A DNA stretch of 64,000 bases from Alphaproteobacteria bacterium (lineage in GTDB: Bacteria > Pseudomonadota > Alphaproteobacteria > Micropepsales > Micropepsaceae): NCBI GenBank assembly GCA_015654635.1, contig JAATGP010000023.1:21855-85854 (forward strand), in the 5' to 3' direction. The notes beneath the pieces were generated by a model, which saw only the letters and a list, made by a program, of their open reading frames with translations, had not been told where the DNA came from and ran no database searches. Of this stretch, positions 18,960 to 28,619 are shown piece by piece (within the stretch, counting starts at the first letter, position 1; each line of letters starts with the position of its first letter). Position numbers and translations under genes: made by a program.

Positions 18960-19796
18960 TCAGTCCCTCAGCAGCTCGTTAATGGAGGTTTTGGCGCGGG
19001 TTTTGGCGTCCACACGTTTGACGATCACGGCGCAGTACAGCGCGGGTTTGCCGTCGCCGCCGCCGGTGGTGCCGGAGACCACCACCGAATAGGGCGGCAC
19101 CTTGCCGTAGAAGACTTCGCCGGTCTCGCGGTCGACGATCTTGGTCGATTGCGAGATATAGGTGCCCATGGCGAGCACGCTGCCTTCGCCGACGATAACG
19201 CCTTCCACCACCTCGGCGCGGGCGCCGATGAAACAATGGTCTTCGATAATCGTGGGGCCTGCCTGCATCGGCTCCAAAACGCCGCCGATCCCGGCGCCGC
19301 CCGACAGATGCACATGTTTACCGATCTGGGCGCAGGAGCCGACGGAAGCCCAGCCATCGACCATGCTGCTTTCATCGACATAGGCGCCGACATTCACAAA
19401 GCTTGGCATCAAGACCACGCCTTTGGCGATATAGGCCGAGCGGCGCACGATGGAGCCTGGCACGGCTCTAATACCTGCGGCGCGGAAAGTGTCGGCCTTC
19501 CAGCCATCGAATTTCATCGGCACCTTGTCCCACCAGACGCTGCCGGCGGGGCCGCCTTCGATCACTTGATTGTCGTTGAGGCGGAAGGAGAGCAGCACGG
19601 CTTTCTTCAGCCATTGATGCGTCACCCATTCGCCCGCGATCTTCTCGGCGACGCGAAAGCGGCCGGCATCGAGCCCGTCCAAAGCCACATCTACGGCGTC
19701 GCGGATCTCGCCTGTGGTGCTCAGGCCCAGCGTGTCGCGGGCATCCCAGGCGCGTTCGATAACGCCAGAAAGTTCAGCAGAAAGTTCTGTTGCCAT
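18960..19796 (-). CDS. dapD: Tetrahydrodipicolinate N-succinyltransferase
   Basis: 278 residues. It transfers succinyl from CoA onto tetrahydrodipicolinate, the step before dapC/dapE. The N-terminal helical domain is followed by a left-handed beta-helix of hexapeptide repeats (roughly residues 110-235; for example [15 protein letters not shown] and [16 protein letters not shown]). The C-terminal tail includes [14 protein letters not shown]. First of the dapD-dapE-murI run on this strand. Confidence 0.95.
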   Translation of the reverse strand: MATELSAELSGVIERAWDARDTLGLSTTGEIRDAVDVALDGLDAGRFRVAEKIAGEWVTHQWLKKAVLLSFRLNDNQVIEGGPAGSVWWDKVPMKFDGWKADTFRAAGIRAVPGSIVRRSAYIAKGVVLMPSFVNVGAYVDESSMVDGWASVGSCAQIGKHVHLSGGAGIGGVLEPMQAGPTIIEDHCFIGARAEVVEGVIVGEGSVLAMGTYISQSTKIVDRETGEVFYGKVPPYSVVVSGTTGGGDGKPALYCAVIVKRVDAKTRAKTSINELLRD

Positions 19797-19817
19797 GGCC
19801 GTTTGGGAAAAGATGTT

Positions 19818-20516
19818 TCAGAGCCGGATGGTCTGAAGGAAATCGCCCAGATCGTCAATCGTATGGTGGATGTGGCCGCTTGCCTCGCGCGGAGCTTCGG
19901 GGCCTTGATCCGACCATGCCGAACCATTGGCCAGCCACACCGTCGTCATCCCCAGCGCATAGGCGGGGGCGAGGTTGACGGCCATATCCTCGAACAGCAC
20001 GGCGGTGGCCGGATCGATGCCAGTCTCGGCGACGATGCGGGCATAGGCTTCCGGTTGCGGCTTGGGCTTGAATTCCATGCTGCGAATGTCCCAGATGCCG
20101 TCCATCAGCCCGGTGAGTCCGGTTTTTTCCAGCACGCGCGTGGCATGGTTGCGGCAGCCATTGGTGAAGACATAGCGCTTGCCCGGCAGCCGGGCGATGG
20201 CCTGGGCCAAAGCCGGGTCCGGCCTCAGTGCCGACAGATCGATGTCGTGGACGTAACTCAGAAAAGCCTCGGGGTCGATGGTATGATGGGCCACAAGACC
20301 ACTTAAGGTTGAGCCGTAAGCGCCATAATACTTGCGCCGCAGCGCTTTGGCCTCGGCTTCCTCCAGCTTCAGCTCGCGCATCAGGAACACGTTCATGCGT
20401 TCCTCGATCTGCGCGAACAAATTGCTGCTTGCTGGGTAAAGCGTGTTGTCGAGATCGAAAATCCAGGTGCCGATATGGCGGAAATCGGGGGCGGTATCGT
20501 TGGTGAAATTATCCAT
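19818..20516 (-). CDS. HAD-family pyrimidine 5'-nucleotidase-like phosphatase
   Basis: 232 residues. Motif I is IFDLDNTLYPAS with the nucleophilic Asp, motif II is in YVFTNGCRNHA, motif III includes Lys in EFKPKPQPEAY, and motif IV is VLFEDMAVNL. This arrangement matches the SDT1/pyrimidine 5'-nucleotidase branch of HAD hydrolases. It ends 21 nt before dapD. The physiological substrate is an inference. Confidence 0.85.
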   Translation of the reverse strand: MDNFTNDTAPDFRHIGTWIFDLDNTLYPASSNLFAQIEERMNVFLMRELKLEEAEAKALRRKYYGAYGSTLSGLVAHHTIDPEAFLSYVHDIDLSALRPDPALAQAIARLPGKRYVFTNGCRNHATRVLEKTGLTGLMDGIWDIRSMEFKPKPQPEAYARIVAETGIDPATAVLFEDMAVNLAPAYALGMTTVWLANGSAWSDQGPEAPREASGHIHHTIDDLGDFLQTIRL

Positions 20517-20628
20517 GGGCCTGAGCTAAGCAGCCGATTGCGGCAATTCAAGCACGCCGCAATGCTGTGCGGCGTTATCCTTACGCCTGGGCCGTGAAAG
20601 TTTTGGTAAACGCGGTGTCCCGTCCGGC

Positions 20629-21612
20629 CTACCGCGCGCCCACCAAGCCGCTCTCCGCCACATGGGCCACGAAGCCGCTTATGCCTTTTAGGTTGGTTTC
20701 GGCAAAGCCCGCCTCGGCCAGCCCGCGTTTGGCACAATTCTCGCGGCCTTGGATGTCGAATTCGATGGTTGTGACGCAGAAGCCCGTCGGGCCGCCCACC
20801 AGCGGTGCCCCTTTGCCGCGCTCCACCCTGAGCCAGATTTTTTGCCCCGCGAGAGGATCGGTGATGAGGTGGGAACAACTGCCGCTCGCCACCGTCCACC
20901 AGCCGCGCGAGACAAAGGCGGCGCCGGTTTTCTGGCCAATAGCGGCGCCGAAATCCGTTTTGGTGTCGTTGCACAGGGTATAGCCCGCGGGCACTGCCGA
21001 TTTCATCGCCTCGGTCTCCAAGGCATCGAACAGCGCCGTATTGGCCGCGCCCGGGGCCAGATGTACCCGGCGGCGGAAAGCGGCGAGGGCGGCATCCAGT
21101 TTTTTGTCATCGCTGGCATCACGCACCCCGGTATCGCCGAGCAGGCGCCGCAGGCCCGCGCGTTCGGCGGCAGGCATGGAGGGCTGATCCGGCGTCTCGC
21201 GCAAGGTGGTGGTCAGGCCCCGCATATGGTGGGTGTCGATCTGAGCAAAGCCAAGCTCGAAGCCATCGGCCGGGCAGCGCGCGCCAAAACCCTGCGCAAA
21301 GGAAAAATCCTTGTCCTTGATGCAGAAATTGGTCGGGCCGCTCCAGGCTCTAGGGCTGCCGCTATGGGCTCTGGAACTGCGCGCGGAAAGATAATAGGCG
21401 TCGGCGGTCAGATCGCCCGCCAGCACCGTGGCGCAGACGCCGGGCACGATTCTGGTCCAGCCTTGCACCGAAACATTCGCCGCCTTCAGTGTCGCCACGG
21501 CTGTGTAAAGCACATAGCTGGTGCGGTTGCAGGCGCTCAGCGCGGCATGGCCCGGCGTGGCGGTCAGAGCAAAGGCGAACGTCAAACCGGCAAGGGAAAA
21601 TGCGCGTCCCAT
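20629..21612 (-). CDS. Secreted protein with two DUF1036 domains
   Basis: 327 residues with a signal peptide (LAGLTFAFALTATPGHAA). Two copies of the DUF1036 fold are visible: the first (about residues 27-115) has LSACNRTSYVLYTAVA and GWTRIVPGVCATVL; the second (about 215-305) has YTLCNDTKTDFGAAIG and GWWTVASGSCSHLI. Each repeat carries matching Cys residues that could pair in the periplasm. The function of DUF1036 is not known to me. It lies directly downstream of argB (16 nt). Confidence 0.8.
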   Translation of the reverse strand: MGRAFSLAGLTFAFALTATPGHAALSACNRTSYVLYTAVATLKAANVSVQGWTRIVPGVCATVLAGDLTADAYYLSARSSRAHSGSPRAWSGPTNFCIKDKDFSFAQGFGARCPADGFELGFAQIDTHHMRGLTTTLRETPDQPSMPAAERAGLRRLLGDTGVRDASDDKKLDAALAAFRRRVHLAPGAANTALFDALETEAMKSAVPAGYTLCNDTKTDFGAAIGQKTGAAFVSRGWWTVASGSCSHLITDPLAGQKIWLRVERGKGAPLVGGPTGFCVTTIEFDIQGRENCAKRGLAEAGFAETNLKGISGFVAHVAESGLVGAR

Positions 21613-21628
21613 TATGGCATTGTGACCA

Positions 21629-22555
21629 TTATTCCGCGGTGATCAGAGTGCCCGCGCCATGTTCGGTGAAAAGCTCGAGCAGCAGCACATGGGGAATGCG
21701 CCCATCCAGGATGACGGCCGCTGAGACGCCGCTTTCCACCGCTTCGATGGCGGTTTCGATTTTCGGAATCATACCGCCCTTGATGGTGCCATCGGCAATC
21801 AAGGTGCGCGCTTCGCTTAAGGTCAGCCGGGGGATCAGCTTGCCTTCCTGGTCCAGCACGCCTTCGACATCGGTGAGCAGGATCAAGCGTTCGGCCTGCA
21901 TGGCGCCCGCCACCGCCCCCGCCACCGTATCGGCATTGATGTTGAAGCTTTCGCCATGGCGGCCGACACCCACCGGTGCAATTACCGGGATCAAATCGGA
22001 TTTGATGAAGGTGCGCAGCACCTCCGGATTGATCTGTTCCGGCTCGCCGACAAAGCCCAGATCGATAGGCTTGGATTCGAGGGTAACCGGATCGGTTTTG
22101 GTGCGCTCGAGCTTATGGGCGACGACGAGATTGGCGTCGGTGCCGGAAAGCCCGATGGCATGGCCGCCCGCCGCATTGATGCCGGTGACGATCTGTTTGT
22201 TGATCGAGCCGGTCAGCACCATTTCGACCACTTCCATGGCCGCTTTGTCGGTGACGCGAAGCCCGTCGATGAATTGGGAAGGGATTTCGAGCTTTTTCAG
22301 CATCGCCCCGATCTGGGGCCCGCCGCCATGGACCACGATGGGCTCCATGCCGGTTTGCTTCATCAGCACGATGTCGAGGGCGAAATCCTTGGCGATTTCT
22401 TCGCTCATGGCGTTGCCGCCGAACTTCACCACGATGATCTTGGTGTCGTATTTCAGGATGTAAGGCAGCGCCTCCACCAGCACGCGGGCGGTGGTGCGCC
22501 AGCGCGCCATGGAGCGTAGATTCTTGTCCTGACCAAGGTCGTCCGAAAAGGCCAT
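21629..22555 (-). CDS. argB: Acetylglutamate kinase
   Basis: 308 residues. It phosphorylates N-acetylglutamate in arginine synthesis. Seen: the phosphate-binding [22 protein letters not shown], and the ATP-site region LTDVEGVLD. The N-terminal extension before the first strand (about 25 residues) is typical of arginine-inhibited forms. It lies downstream of engB in the rpmH-to-argB block. Confidence 0.94.
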   Translation of the reverse strand: MAFSDDLGQDKNLRSMARWRTTARVLVEALPYILKYDTKIIVVKFGGNAMSEEIAKDFALDIVLMKQTGMEPIVVHGGGPQIGAMLKKLEIPSQFIDGLRVTDKAAMEVVEMVLTGSINKQIVTGINAAGGHAIGLSGTDANLVVAHKLERTKTDPVTLESKPIDLGFVGEPEQINPEVLRTFIKSDLIPVIAPVGVGRHGESFNINADTVAGAVAGAMQAERLILLTDVEGVLDQEGKLIPRLTLSEARTLIADGTIKGGMIPKIETAIEAVESGVSAAVILDGRIPHVLLLELFTEHGAGTLITAE

Positions 22556-22598
22556 TTTCCGAAAACTCTCCCGAAGCCGGGCCGTTATAACAACATAA

Positions 22599-23261
22599 TT
22601 ACGGGGCCGCCAACGCTGCCAAATGCGCTTTTAAGCTGTCGAGGCCGGACGCTTTCAACGACGAGGTGGCGAACAGAACAGGATAAGCGGCGACATGCTT
22701 TCTGGTTGCCGCTTCCACCTCGGCGCGCGCGCTGTCTCTTTCATACGGCGCCAGCGTATCGGTTTTGGTCAGCACGGGGCAGTAGGAGACCGCCGCCCGG
22801 TCGAGCAAATCCATCACCGCATGATCGACCGGCATAACGCCGCGGCGCGCATCGATCAGCAGAACCACGCGCTTCAAGGTCGGCCGGCCGCGCAAATAGG
22901 CAAAGATCATGTCCTGCCATTCCGCTGCCAGCTCTTTGGAGGCTTTGGCGTAACCGTACCCCGGCAGGTCAACCAGGGTGAGCCGCCCGCCCAGATTGAA
23001 GAAATTGATCTCGCGTGTGCGTCCTGGGGTTTGCGACACCCGCGCCAAGGCTTTGCGGCCCGTCAGCGCATTGATGAGGCTGGATTTGCCGACATTGGAA
23101 CGCCCTGCAAACGCGGTTTCCGGCAGGCCCGGGGGCGGCAAGCCGTCCTTGCGCGAAGCACCCCAGAAAAAGGTGCACTCGCCGGCAAACAGCTTGCGCA
23201 CCTCCTCCGGATCGACCTTGCGCTCGTTCAGGCTTTGCGCGTGTTCGTCTTCTTCGCTCAC
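22599..23261 (-). CDS. engB: Ribosome-biogenesis GTPase EngB (YsxC/YihA)
   Basis: 220 residues. GTPase needed for 50S assembly. G1 is [14 protein letters not shown]3 is [14 protein letters not shown]4 is TKTDTL, and the G5 region is [12 protein letters not shown]. An N-terminal extension of about 25 acidic residues is present. It starts 3 nt after the yidC stop. Confidence 0.94.
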   Translation of the reverse strand: MSEEDEHAQSLNERKVDPEEVRKLFAGECTFFWGASRKDGLPPPGLPETAFAGRSNVGKSSLINALTGRKALARVSQTPGRTREINFFNLGGRLTLVDLPGYGYAKASKELAAEWQDMIFAYLRGRPTLKRVVLLIDARRGVMPVDHAVMDLLDRAAVSYCPVLTKTDTLAPYERDSARAEVEAATRKHVAAYPVLFATSSLKASGLDSLKAHLAALAAP

Positions 23262-23264
23262 GCC

Positions 23265-25112
23265 CTATTCCTTGCTACCCAAAAAGTCCTTACGGCCGAT
23301 CAGGCCGAGGGCCCAACGCGGCGGCTTGAGGTTCTGGAACAGGTGAATCGGCACGCCCTCGCGCTTCATCATGTAGCCCTGCTGCGCCATCGAGAGGATG
23401 TTGTTCCAGGTGTAATAGATGACAAGGCCCGCCGGGAAGCTCGCGAACATCACCGTGAAGATCAGCGGCATGAAGGCGAACATCTTGGCCTGAATGGGAT
23501 CGGTGGGCGCCGGGTTCATCTTGAACTGCACCCATTGCGTCACACCCATCAGCAGCGGCCACAACCCGACATGGAGCACGAACACTGCCCCGCCCAGAAT
23601 ACCCGGCAGGCTCGCCGGCACGGTGAACGGCAAGAGGCCGAACAGGTTCAAATACGAAGTCGGATCGGGCGCCGACAGATCGCTGATCCAGCCCCAGAAC
23701 GGCGCATGGAACATTTCGATGGTGACGATCTGCACTTTGTAGAAGGCAAACAGGATCGGGAACTGCACCAGCATGGGCAGACAGCCGGAGACCGGATTGA
23801 TCTTCTCGCGCTTATAAAGCTCCATCATTTCTTGCTGCTGCTTGGCGGGATCGTCGCCAAACTTCTTCTTGATGGCTTCCATCTGCGGCTGCACCTTCTT
23901 CATCTTGCCCATCGATTTGAAGGAGGCGTTGGCCAGCGGGAAGAGCACGATGCGGATCAGGATGGTCGCCAGGATAATGGCGAGGCCGAAATTGCCGACA
24001 TAGTGGGAGATCTTGTCGAGCAGCCAGAACAGCGGTTTGGTCAGCACGATGAACCAGCCCCAATCCACCGCATAATCGAAGCGGTTGATGCCGAGCGTGG
24101 TTTCATAGGTCTTTAGCTGCTCCACCACCTTGGCACCGGCGAAGAGGTGATGGGTGACGGTGACGGGTTTGCCCGGAGCGATGCTGCGCGCCCCCAGCGC
24201 ATAATTGGCCTGATAGGATTTGGCCCCGCCGTAAGGCGTGGCCCGGAAGGCGCCGTTGAAGGCGTCGTTCTGCGGCGGAATGATCGCCGCCATCCAATAT
24301 TTGTCGGTGATGCCGAGCCAGCCGCCAGTCGAATCAAAAGTCTTGGGCGCCGCGTCGTCCTTGTCGAAATCCTTATAGGTGGCGTCCTGCAGTTTGCCTT
24401 TGGCGGCGCCGATGAAGCCTTCATGCAGCAGCTGATAGGTCTGATGCGGCGGCACGCCATCGCGCACCACCAGCGCGTAAGGATAAAGCGTCACCGCCCC
24501 GCCCGAACTCTTGGTCACGCTGTCGCTGACCGTGAACATGTACTGGTCGTCGACCGTAATGGTGCGGGTGAAGACGAGGCCCTTGCCGTTATCCCAGCTA
24601 AGCGTCACCGGGTGGCCGGGTGAAAGCGTCGCGCCGCTTGTCACTTTCCAAGGCGTCTGGTCGCCGGGCACCGGCGTCTCGCGGTTCTGGGCGCTCCAGC
24701 CGAACTGGGCGAAATAGGGAAATTTGGAGCCCGACGGTGCCAGAAGATCGATTTCCGGGCTCTTCTTGTCCACCGTCTCGCGATAATGCTTGAGCTTCAG
24801 ATCGTCGAAGCGTGCACCCTTGATCAGGATGGAGCCGTTCACCGTCGGCGTGTTGATGGTGATGCGGGGCCCGCCGAGTTGCAGCGCCGCTTCGCGCGTC
24901 AGCTGCTGGGCGGCGGGGGCGGACACCCCTGGCGGCAGCGGAATGCTGGAGGGCGCCTCGGCTGAGGCCACCGGCTTTTTCTGCTGCAAAGCGAGTTTCT
25001 GAGCCTGCTCTTGCTGCAGCTTGGCCTGGGGCGCGGCAAAGAAAAACCACCAGCCGCCCATGAACAGGGCCGAAAGGGCGAGGGCAACGAGCATATTGCG
25101 GTTGTCAGACAT
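23265..25112 (-). CDS. yidC: Membrane protein insertase YidC
   Basis: 615 residues. Oxa1-family insertase working alone or with SecYEG. An N-terminal signal anchor (ALALSALFMGGWWFF) precedes a large periplasmic domain (about 60-360) and the conserved five-helix insertase core. The core contains the cytoplasmic loop FKSMGKMKKVQPQMEAIKKK and PVSGCLPMLVQFPILFAFYK. It lies in the classical rpmH-rnpA-yidD-yidC order; SRP RNA from ffs feeds the same targeting pathway. Confidence 0.96.
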   Translation of the reverse strand: MSDNRNMLVALALSALFMGGWWFFFAAPQAKLQQEQAQKLALQQKKPVASAEAPSSIPLPPGVSAPAAQQLTREAALQLGGPRITINTPTVNGSILIKGARFDDLKLKHYRETVDKKSPEIDLLAPSGSKFPYFAQFGWSAQNRETPVPGDQTPWKVTSGATLSPGHPVTLSWDNGKGLVFTRTITVDDQYMFTVSDSVTKSSGGAVTLYPYALVVRDGVPPHQTYQLLHEGFIGAAKGKLQDATYKDFDKDDAAPKTFDSTGGWLGITDKYWMAAIIPPQNDAFNGAFRATPYGGAKSYQANYALGARSIAPGKPVTVTHHLFAGAKVVEQLKTYETTLGINRFDYAVDWGWFIVLTKPLFWLLDKISHYVGNFGLAIILATILIRIVLFPLANASFKSMGKMKKVQPQMEAIKKKFGDDPAKQQQEMMELYKREKINPVSGCLPMLVQFPILFAFYKVQIVTIEMFHAPFWGWISDLSAPDPTSYLNLFGLLPFTVPASLPGILGGAVFVLHVGLWPLLMGVTQWVQFKMNPAPTDPIQAKMFAFMPLIFTVMFASFPAGLVIYYTWNNILSMAQQGYMMKREGVPIHLFQNLKPPRWALGLIGRKDFLGSKE

Positions 25113-25128
25113 CGAAGTCCTATAAGTC

Positions 25129-25410
25129 CTAACGGGTGGGACGCGGTGGAACGGGGTCGTAGCCTTGGCTGCCGCCGAGCCACGAAATGGGATGGCAGCG
25201 GCTGAGACGGCGGACCGTCAAATACAGGCCTTTGAAGGGGCCGTGAACCCGCAAGGCCTCAATAGCATAGTTGGAACAGGTCGGCATGAAGCGGCAAGAC
25301 GGCGGCAGAAGCGGCGAAAGGAAATAGCGATAGAAACGGATCGGCGCGATCAGCAACGCCACGGCAATCTGCCGCAGGGCTCTAACCGCGTACATCGGAC
25401 CGCTTTGCAT
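25129..25410 (-). CDS. yidD: Membrane protein insertion efficiency factor YidD
   Basis: 93 residues from the ATG at 25410, chosen because AGGAG lies about nine bases upstream; a GTG at 25416 and an ATG at 25395 are alternatives. Small amphipathic protein assisting YidC. Seen: [35 protein letters not shown] and the end GYDPVPP. The segment between CHP and GYDPVP is slightly longer than usual. It overlaps the rnpA 3' end. Confidence 0.92.
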   Translation of the reverse strand: MQSGPMYAVRALRQIAVALLIAPIRFYRYFLSPLLPPSCRFMPTCSNYAIEALRVHGPFKGLYLTVRRLSRCHPISWLGGSQGYDPVPPRPTR

Positions 25411-25822
25411 CGTCACCGTCTCCTGCCCCCTCTTGGGCCAAAGCCGCCAGCTTGGCCGTCTGGCTGGCCAGCTTCACATGGGCTGCGGCCAGGATTTGGG
25501 CAAGGTCTTTTAGAAGCTCGTCATAGGGCCGCGTCAGGGTGGCGGTGCGGGCCACGAGAACATAATCGGTACGCTCGATCCCTTGCTCGGTCAGAATGGC
25601 TTGGGCTGCGGCTCTGAGGCGGCGTTTGGCGCGGTTGCGCTCCACGGCGCCGCCCACCTTGCGGCTGGCCGTAAAGCCGACGCGGATATGCCCGTCCTGG
25701 GCGGCGGGCTGCGGCGTGGCGCAGATTTCGAGGGTAAGGCCAGCCGCGCTTCTGCGCACGCCCTTTTGGGCGCGCAGGAAATCGGCTCGTTTTCGAAGAT
25801 GGTCGGCCAACAGCCTTCCCAA
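25382..25822 (-). CDS. rnpA: Ribonuclease P protein component
   Basis: About 146 residues. Protein subunit that helps RNase P RNA bind pre-tRNA. Core motifs: [32 protein letters not shown] and [11 protein letters not shown]. No ATG sits at the expected position: TTG codons at 25822 (preceded by AAGGGGG) and 25810 fit the family N-terminus, while an ATG at 25885 lies inside rpmH. I chose 25822. The C-terminus is extended by about 30 Ala- and Asp-rich residues. Confidence 0.9.
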   Translation of the reverse strand: MGRLLADHLRKRADFLRAQKGVRRSAAGLTLEICATPQPAAQDGHIRVGFTASRKVGGAVERNRAKRRLRAAAQAILTEQGIERTDYVLVARTATLTRPYDELLKDLAQILAAAHVKLASQTAKLAALAQEGAGDGDDAKRSDVRG

Positions 25823-25859
25823 GGCCCGGCCCCCTTCAAGGATAGCGATAGGGCCGTAA

Positions 25860-25994
25860 TTAGGCCGAAAGCTTCGCCCGGCCATGGGCCCGGCGGCGCG
25901 ACAGCACCTTGCGGCCGCCCTTGGTGGCCATACGGGCACGGAAGCCGTGGCGGCGTTTGCGCACGATGACGCTAGGCTGATAGGTGCGCTTCAT
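25860..25994 (-). CDS. rpmH: 50S ribosomal protein L34
   Basis: 44 residues, read on the minus strand from the ATG at 25994 to TAA at 25860. The sequence [20 protein letters not shown] followed by [18 protein letters not shown] is diagnostic for L34. First gene of the rpmH-rnpA-yidD-yidC-engB-argB block. An AAGCCTT motif precedes the start. Confidence 0.97.
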   Translation of the reverse strand: MKRTYQPSVIVRKRRHGFRARMATKGGRKVLSRRRAHGRAKLSA

Positions 25995-26121
25995 AAGGCT
26001 TTCTCCGGTCGGCAAAAGAGGCGCGGGTTCTAAGCATTGGCCCCGCCCCTGTCAATGACCCTGGTGGAAAGGACTGCCTAACCCTTCCGCCCTATTTATC
26101 GGACTTAGCCTTTTTTTTGCC

Positions 26122-26146
26122 GGAGGACGGGCGCTTTATGCCCGTC
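26122..26146 (+). promoter_or_regulatory. SD plus hairpin in the histidine kinase leader
   Basis: A GGAGG at 26122-26126 abuts a perfect 7-bp stem, GACGGGC (26126-26132) / GCCCGTC (26140-26146), ending 2 nt before the kinase ATG at 26149. Linearly the SD is too far from that ATG, but the hairpin would bring them together. The loop holds an out-of-frame ATG at 26138 that opens a 29-codon overlapping ORF. The role is an inference. Confidence 0.4.
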
Positions 26147-26148
26147 AT

Positions 26149-27555
26149 ATGCGATTCCAGACGGGGCAGCTCCAGGGGGTATGGAGCCTCGTGGCCTATG
26201 GCCTGTCGGGGCGCATCCTTTTGCTGACCATTTTGTACGTCTTGGCCAGCGGGGCGCTGATCTTTTTGCCCGCCATGGGCCTCAAGGAGCGCGAACTTCT
26301 GGAGGATCACATCCTCTCGGCCGAGCTTACCATCCTGCCCTTCACCACCCCCGGCCAGGATTGGCCCGACGAACTGCGCCAGAATCTGCTCGCCCATGCC
26401 AATGCCGACGAAGTTTTGCTGCGCCGGGCTTACCAGCGCGATTTCTTCCAGATCGGCAAGATGCATAGCCAGATCGACCGCACCATCGATCTCACCAAAG
26501 ACCGCTTCGGCAATGACATCATCAATGCGCTGGATTGTCTGTTTCGCGGTGGCGTCCGCACTCTCCACGTCATTTCTCCGACCAGCATCAAAGATGCTCA
26601 ATCCATCTCCATCATCTTGAGCGAGGCATCGATCCGGGGCGAACTCGTCACCTATGCTAAACGGGTGACCGAGGCCGCAGCCTTCATCTCTGGCCTCACC
26701 GGGGCGCTGGTCTTCCTCAGCCTTTATCTTGTTGTGGTCTCGCCGGTGCGGCGCATCACCCGCGCCATGGGCGCCTTCCACGAAAATCCCGAAGATGCCA
26801 GCCGCATCCACAGCCCTTCCAACCGAGCTGACGAGATTGGCGTTGCCGAGCGTGAACTCGCCGCCATGCAGCGCGATCTCTATGGCTATCTGCGCCAGAA
26901 AGCGCGTCTGGCGGCATTGGGCACCGCGGTCTCGCGCATCCAGCACGACCTCAGAAACATCCTCGCCAATGCCCAGCTTGCCTCCGACCGCCTCGCCGCC
27001 AGTGAGGACCCGGAGGTCAAACGCCTGGCGCCGCGGCTGGTGATCGCCATCGACCGTGCCATCGCCCTTGCCACCACCACCCTCAAATACGGCCGCAGCG
27101 AAGATGCTCCGCCCCAGCGCAGCGAATTCTGCCTCTCGGCACTGGTGGACGAAACCGCCGCCGCGGTGCTGGAGCGGCGCAATGACATCGCCGTCAGCCT
27201 CGACAATCGCATTGCGCCGGGCTTCATCATCCATGCTGATCGCGAGCAACTTTTCCGCATTGTGCTCAATCTTCTGCGCAATGCGTTTGAAGCCTTAAAG
27301 GGAACTGGCGCTGTTACCATAACCGCGTCGCGCACCGGCACCGGCTGCGCCGTCGAGATCGCCGATACCGGCCCCGGCATTCCCATGGCGGTGCGCGCCA
27401 AACTGTTTCAACCCTTCGTCTCCGCCGCCCGCCCCGGCGGCTCCGGCCTCGGTCTTTCCATCGCCCGCGACTTAGCGCGTGGCCACGGCGGCGATGTCGT
27501 GCTGGTCTCGACGCAGGCCAATGGCACGGTGTTTCGCATCACCCTGCCGGGTTAG
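26149..27555 (+). CDS. Orphan membrane sensor histidine kinase
   Basis: 468 residues. Two transmembrane helices (about 22-44 and 178-199) bracket a periplasmic sensor region of no recognised fold. A HAMP-like segment follows, then the phospho-acceptor box SRIQHDLRNILANAQL with His266. The ATPase domain has an N box (NLLRNAFEALK), a G1 box (IADTGPGIP) and a G2 box (GGSGLGLSIARDLARGHGG). No response regulator lies nearby. It is divergent from rpmH. A relic of a similar 3' end lies about 1 kb downstream. Confidence 0.88.
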   Translation: MRFQTGQLQGVWSLVAYGLSGRILLLTILYVLASGALIFLPAMGLKERELLEDHILSAELTILPFTTPGQDWPDELRQNLLAHANADEVLLRRAYQRDFFQIGKMHSQIDRTIDLTKDRFGNDIINALDCLFRGGVRTLHVISPTSIKDAQSISIILSEASIRGELVTYAKRVTEAAAFISGLTGALVFLSLYLVVVSPVRRITRAMGAFHENPEDASRIHSPSNRADEIGVAERELAAMQRDLYGYLRQKARLAALGTAVSRIQHDLRNILANAQLASDRLAASEDPEVKRLAPRLVIAIDRAIALATTTLKYGRSEDAPPQRSEFCLSALVDETAAAVLERRNDIAVSLDNRIAPGFIIHADREQLFRIVLNLLRNAFEALKGTGAVTITASRTGTGCAVEIADTGPGIPMAVRAKLFQPFVSAARPGGSGLGLSIARDLARGHGGDVVLVSTQANGTVFRITLPG

Positions 27556-27666
27556 GATGGCGGGCTCCCATGGCGACCGTCTCAGACTTTACGCCGCACA
27601 AAGGCGGTCCCGTCATGGTGTTTCGGAAAGTCTCGCGTTAGGGTTGCCGTCATGCTGGAGGGTAGC

Positions 27667-28560
27667 ATGAAGCCCATATGGGGTTGGATCATCGGCGGCG
27701 CGGTGGTGATCGGCGCCATTGTCCTGTTGGCGCACGACCAAGCAGGCAAGCACCGTCAGATTGACCTGTGCCTGCGCGCGACGCGCCAAAGCGCCGTCGA
27801 CGCCTGCACAAAGGCGATCGCGTCCGGTGGTGCGGATGGCCTATGGCGTGCTTATGTCACGCGAGCCAACGCTTATGTATCGCTGCACCAATACGCGAAG
27901 GCGTTAAGCGATTTTGATACCGTCATTCGTCAGAATCCCGGCAGCGCGGCGGAGTATGTTTGGGTCGCTTATATCGACCGCGGCCAAACCTATTGGGCCC
28001 TGCATCAATACGGCAAGGCGCTGAACGATTTCGATACGGTCATTCGTCGGAACCGTACCGGTCAAACGGCCTTGGTCGTTGCTGCTTATATGGATGGCGC
28101 CAACGTCTATATGGCTCAACACCAATATGAAAAGGCAGTGGCCTATTTGGACACGGCCGTTCGTCTCAATGCACCCGGCAGCGCGGGTTTCACCCAAACG
28201 CGGGGCATCCTTTTAAACAACCGATGTTGGGCGCGGGCGATTTGGGGTCAGCAACTCAATGTGGCTCTTGCCGATTGCAATGAAGCGGTCTCGCTGCATC
28301 CCAACCGCGCCACCTTTCTCGGCAGTCGTGCGTTGGTACAGTTTCGGCAGGGAAACTACGCGGCCGCCATTGCTGACGGCGACGAGGCTATCGCCCTTGC
28401 AAAGCGTAAAGGGGCCGACGTTTTCTACATCAGGGGGTTGGCCAAGCTAAAGATCGGCGACCGGCATGATGGGCAGGCGGATATCGACGCTGCGGAAAAA
28501 ATCAATCCCGCCATCGCAGGCACCTATGCTGCCTGGGGCGTGCCGCCTGCAAACAAATGA
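27667..28560 (+). CDS. Membrane-anchored TPR protein
   Basis: 297 residues from the ATG at 27667, which has GGAGG six bases upstream. An N-terminal anchor (WGWIIGGAVVIGAIVLLA) is followed by four or five TPR-like repeats sharing the pattern QYxKALxDFDTVIR, two of them nearly identical (about residues 75-90 and 115-130). No catalytic domain is seen. The codon use is visibly less GC-biased than that of its neighbours. It sits between the intact kinase and a kinase-like relic, which suggests an inserted segment. Function unknown. Confidence 0.75.
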   Translation: MKPIWGWIIGGAVVIGAIVLLAHDQAGKHRQIDLCLRATRQSAVDACTKAIASGGADGLWRAYVTRANAYVSLHQYAKALSDFDTVIRQNPGSAAEYVWVAYIDRGQTYWALHQYGKALNDFDTVIRRNRTGQTALVVAAYMDGANVYMAQHQYEKAVAYLDTAVRLNAPGSAGFTQTRGILLNNRCWARAIWGQQLNVALADCNEAVSLHPNRATFLGSRALVQFRQGNYAAAIADGDEAIALAKRKGADVFYIRGLAKLKIGDRHDGQADIDAAEKINPAIAGTYAAWGVPPANK

Positions 28561-28562
28561 CA

Positions 28563-28619
28563 GCGCGCGATCTCGTCCGCAGCCACGGCGGCGATGTCGT
28601 GCTGGTTTTGACGGGAGCA
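28563..28619 (+). pseudogene. Relic of a histidine kinase 3' end
   Basis: In frame from 28563 the DNA encodes ARDLVRSHGGDVVLVLTG, closely matching ARDLARGHGGDVVLVSTQ at the C-terminus of the kinase ending at 27555. A 25-base stretch around CACGGCGGCGATGTCGTG is identical in both. No start codon or other kinase domain precedes it, only the TPR gene. It is a partial duplication or a remnant of a second kinase. Confidence 0.65.

Noticed and set aside
17367..20306. 979-codon + strand open frame
   Set aside because: Lies wholly antisense to murI, dapE, dapD and the HAD gene, which have clear family motifs. Its composition (rich in His, Gly, Arg, Asp) is that of an antisense shadow in GC-rich DNA.
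27652..27667. ATG at 27652 as start of the TPR protein
   Set aside because: The ATG at 27667 has GGAGG at ideal spacing and leads straight into the membrane anchor.
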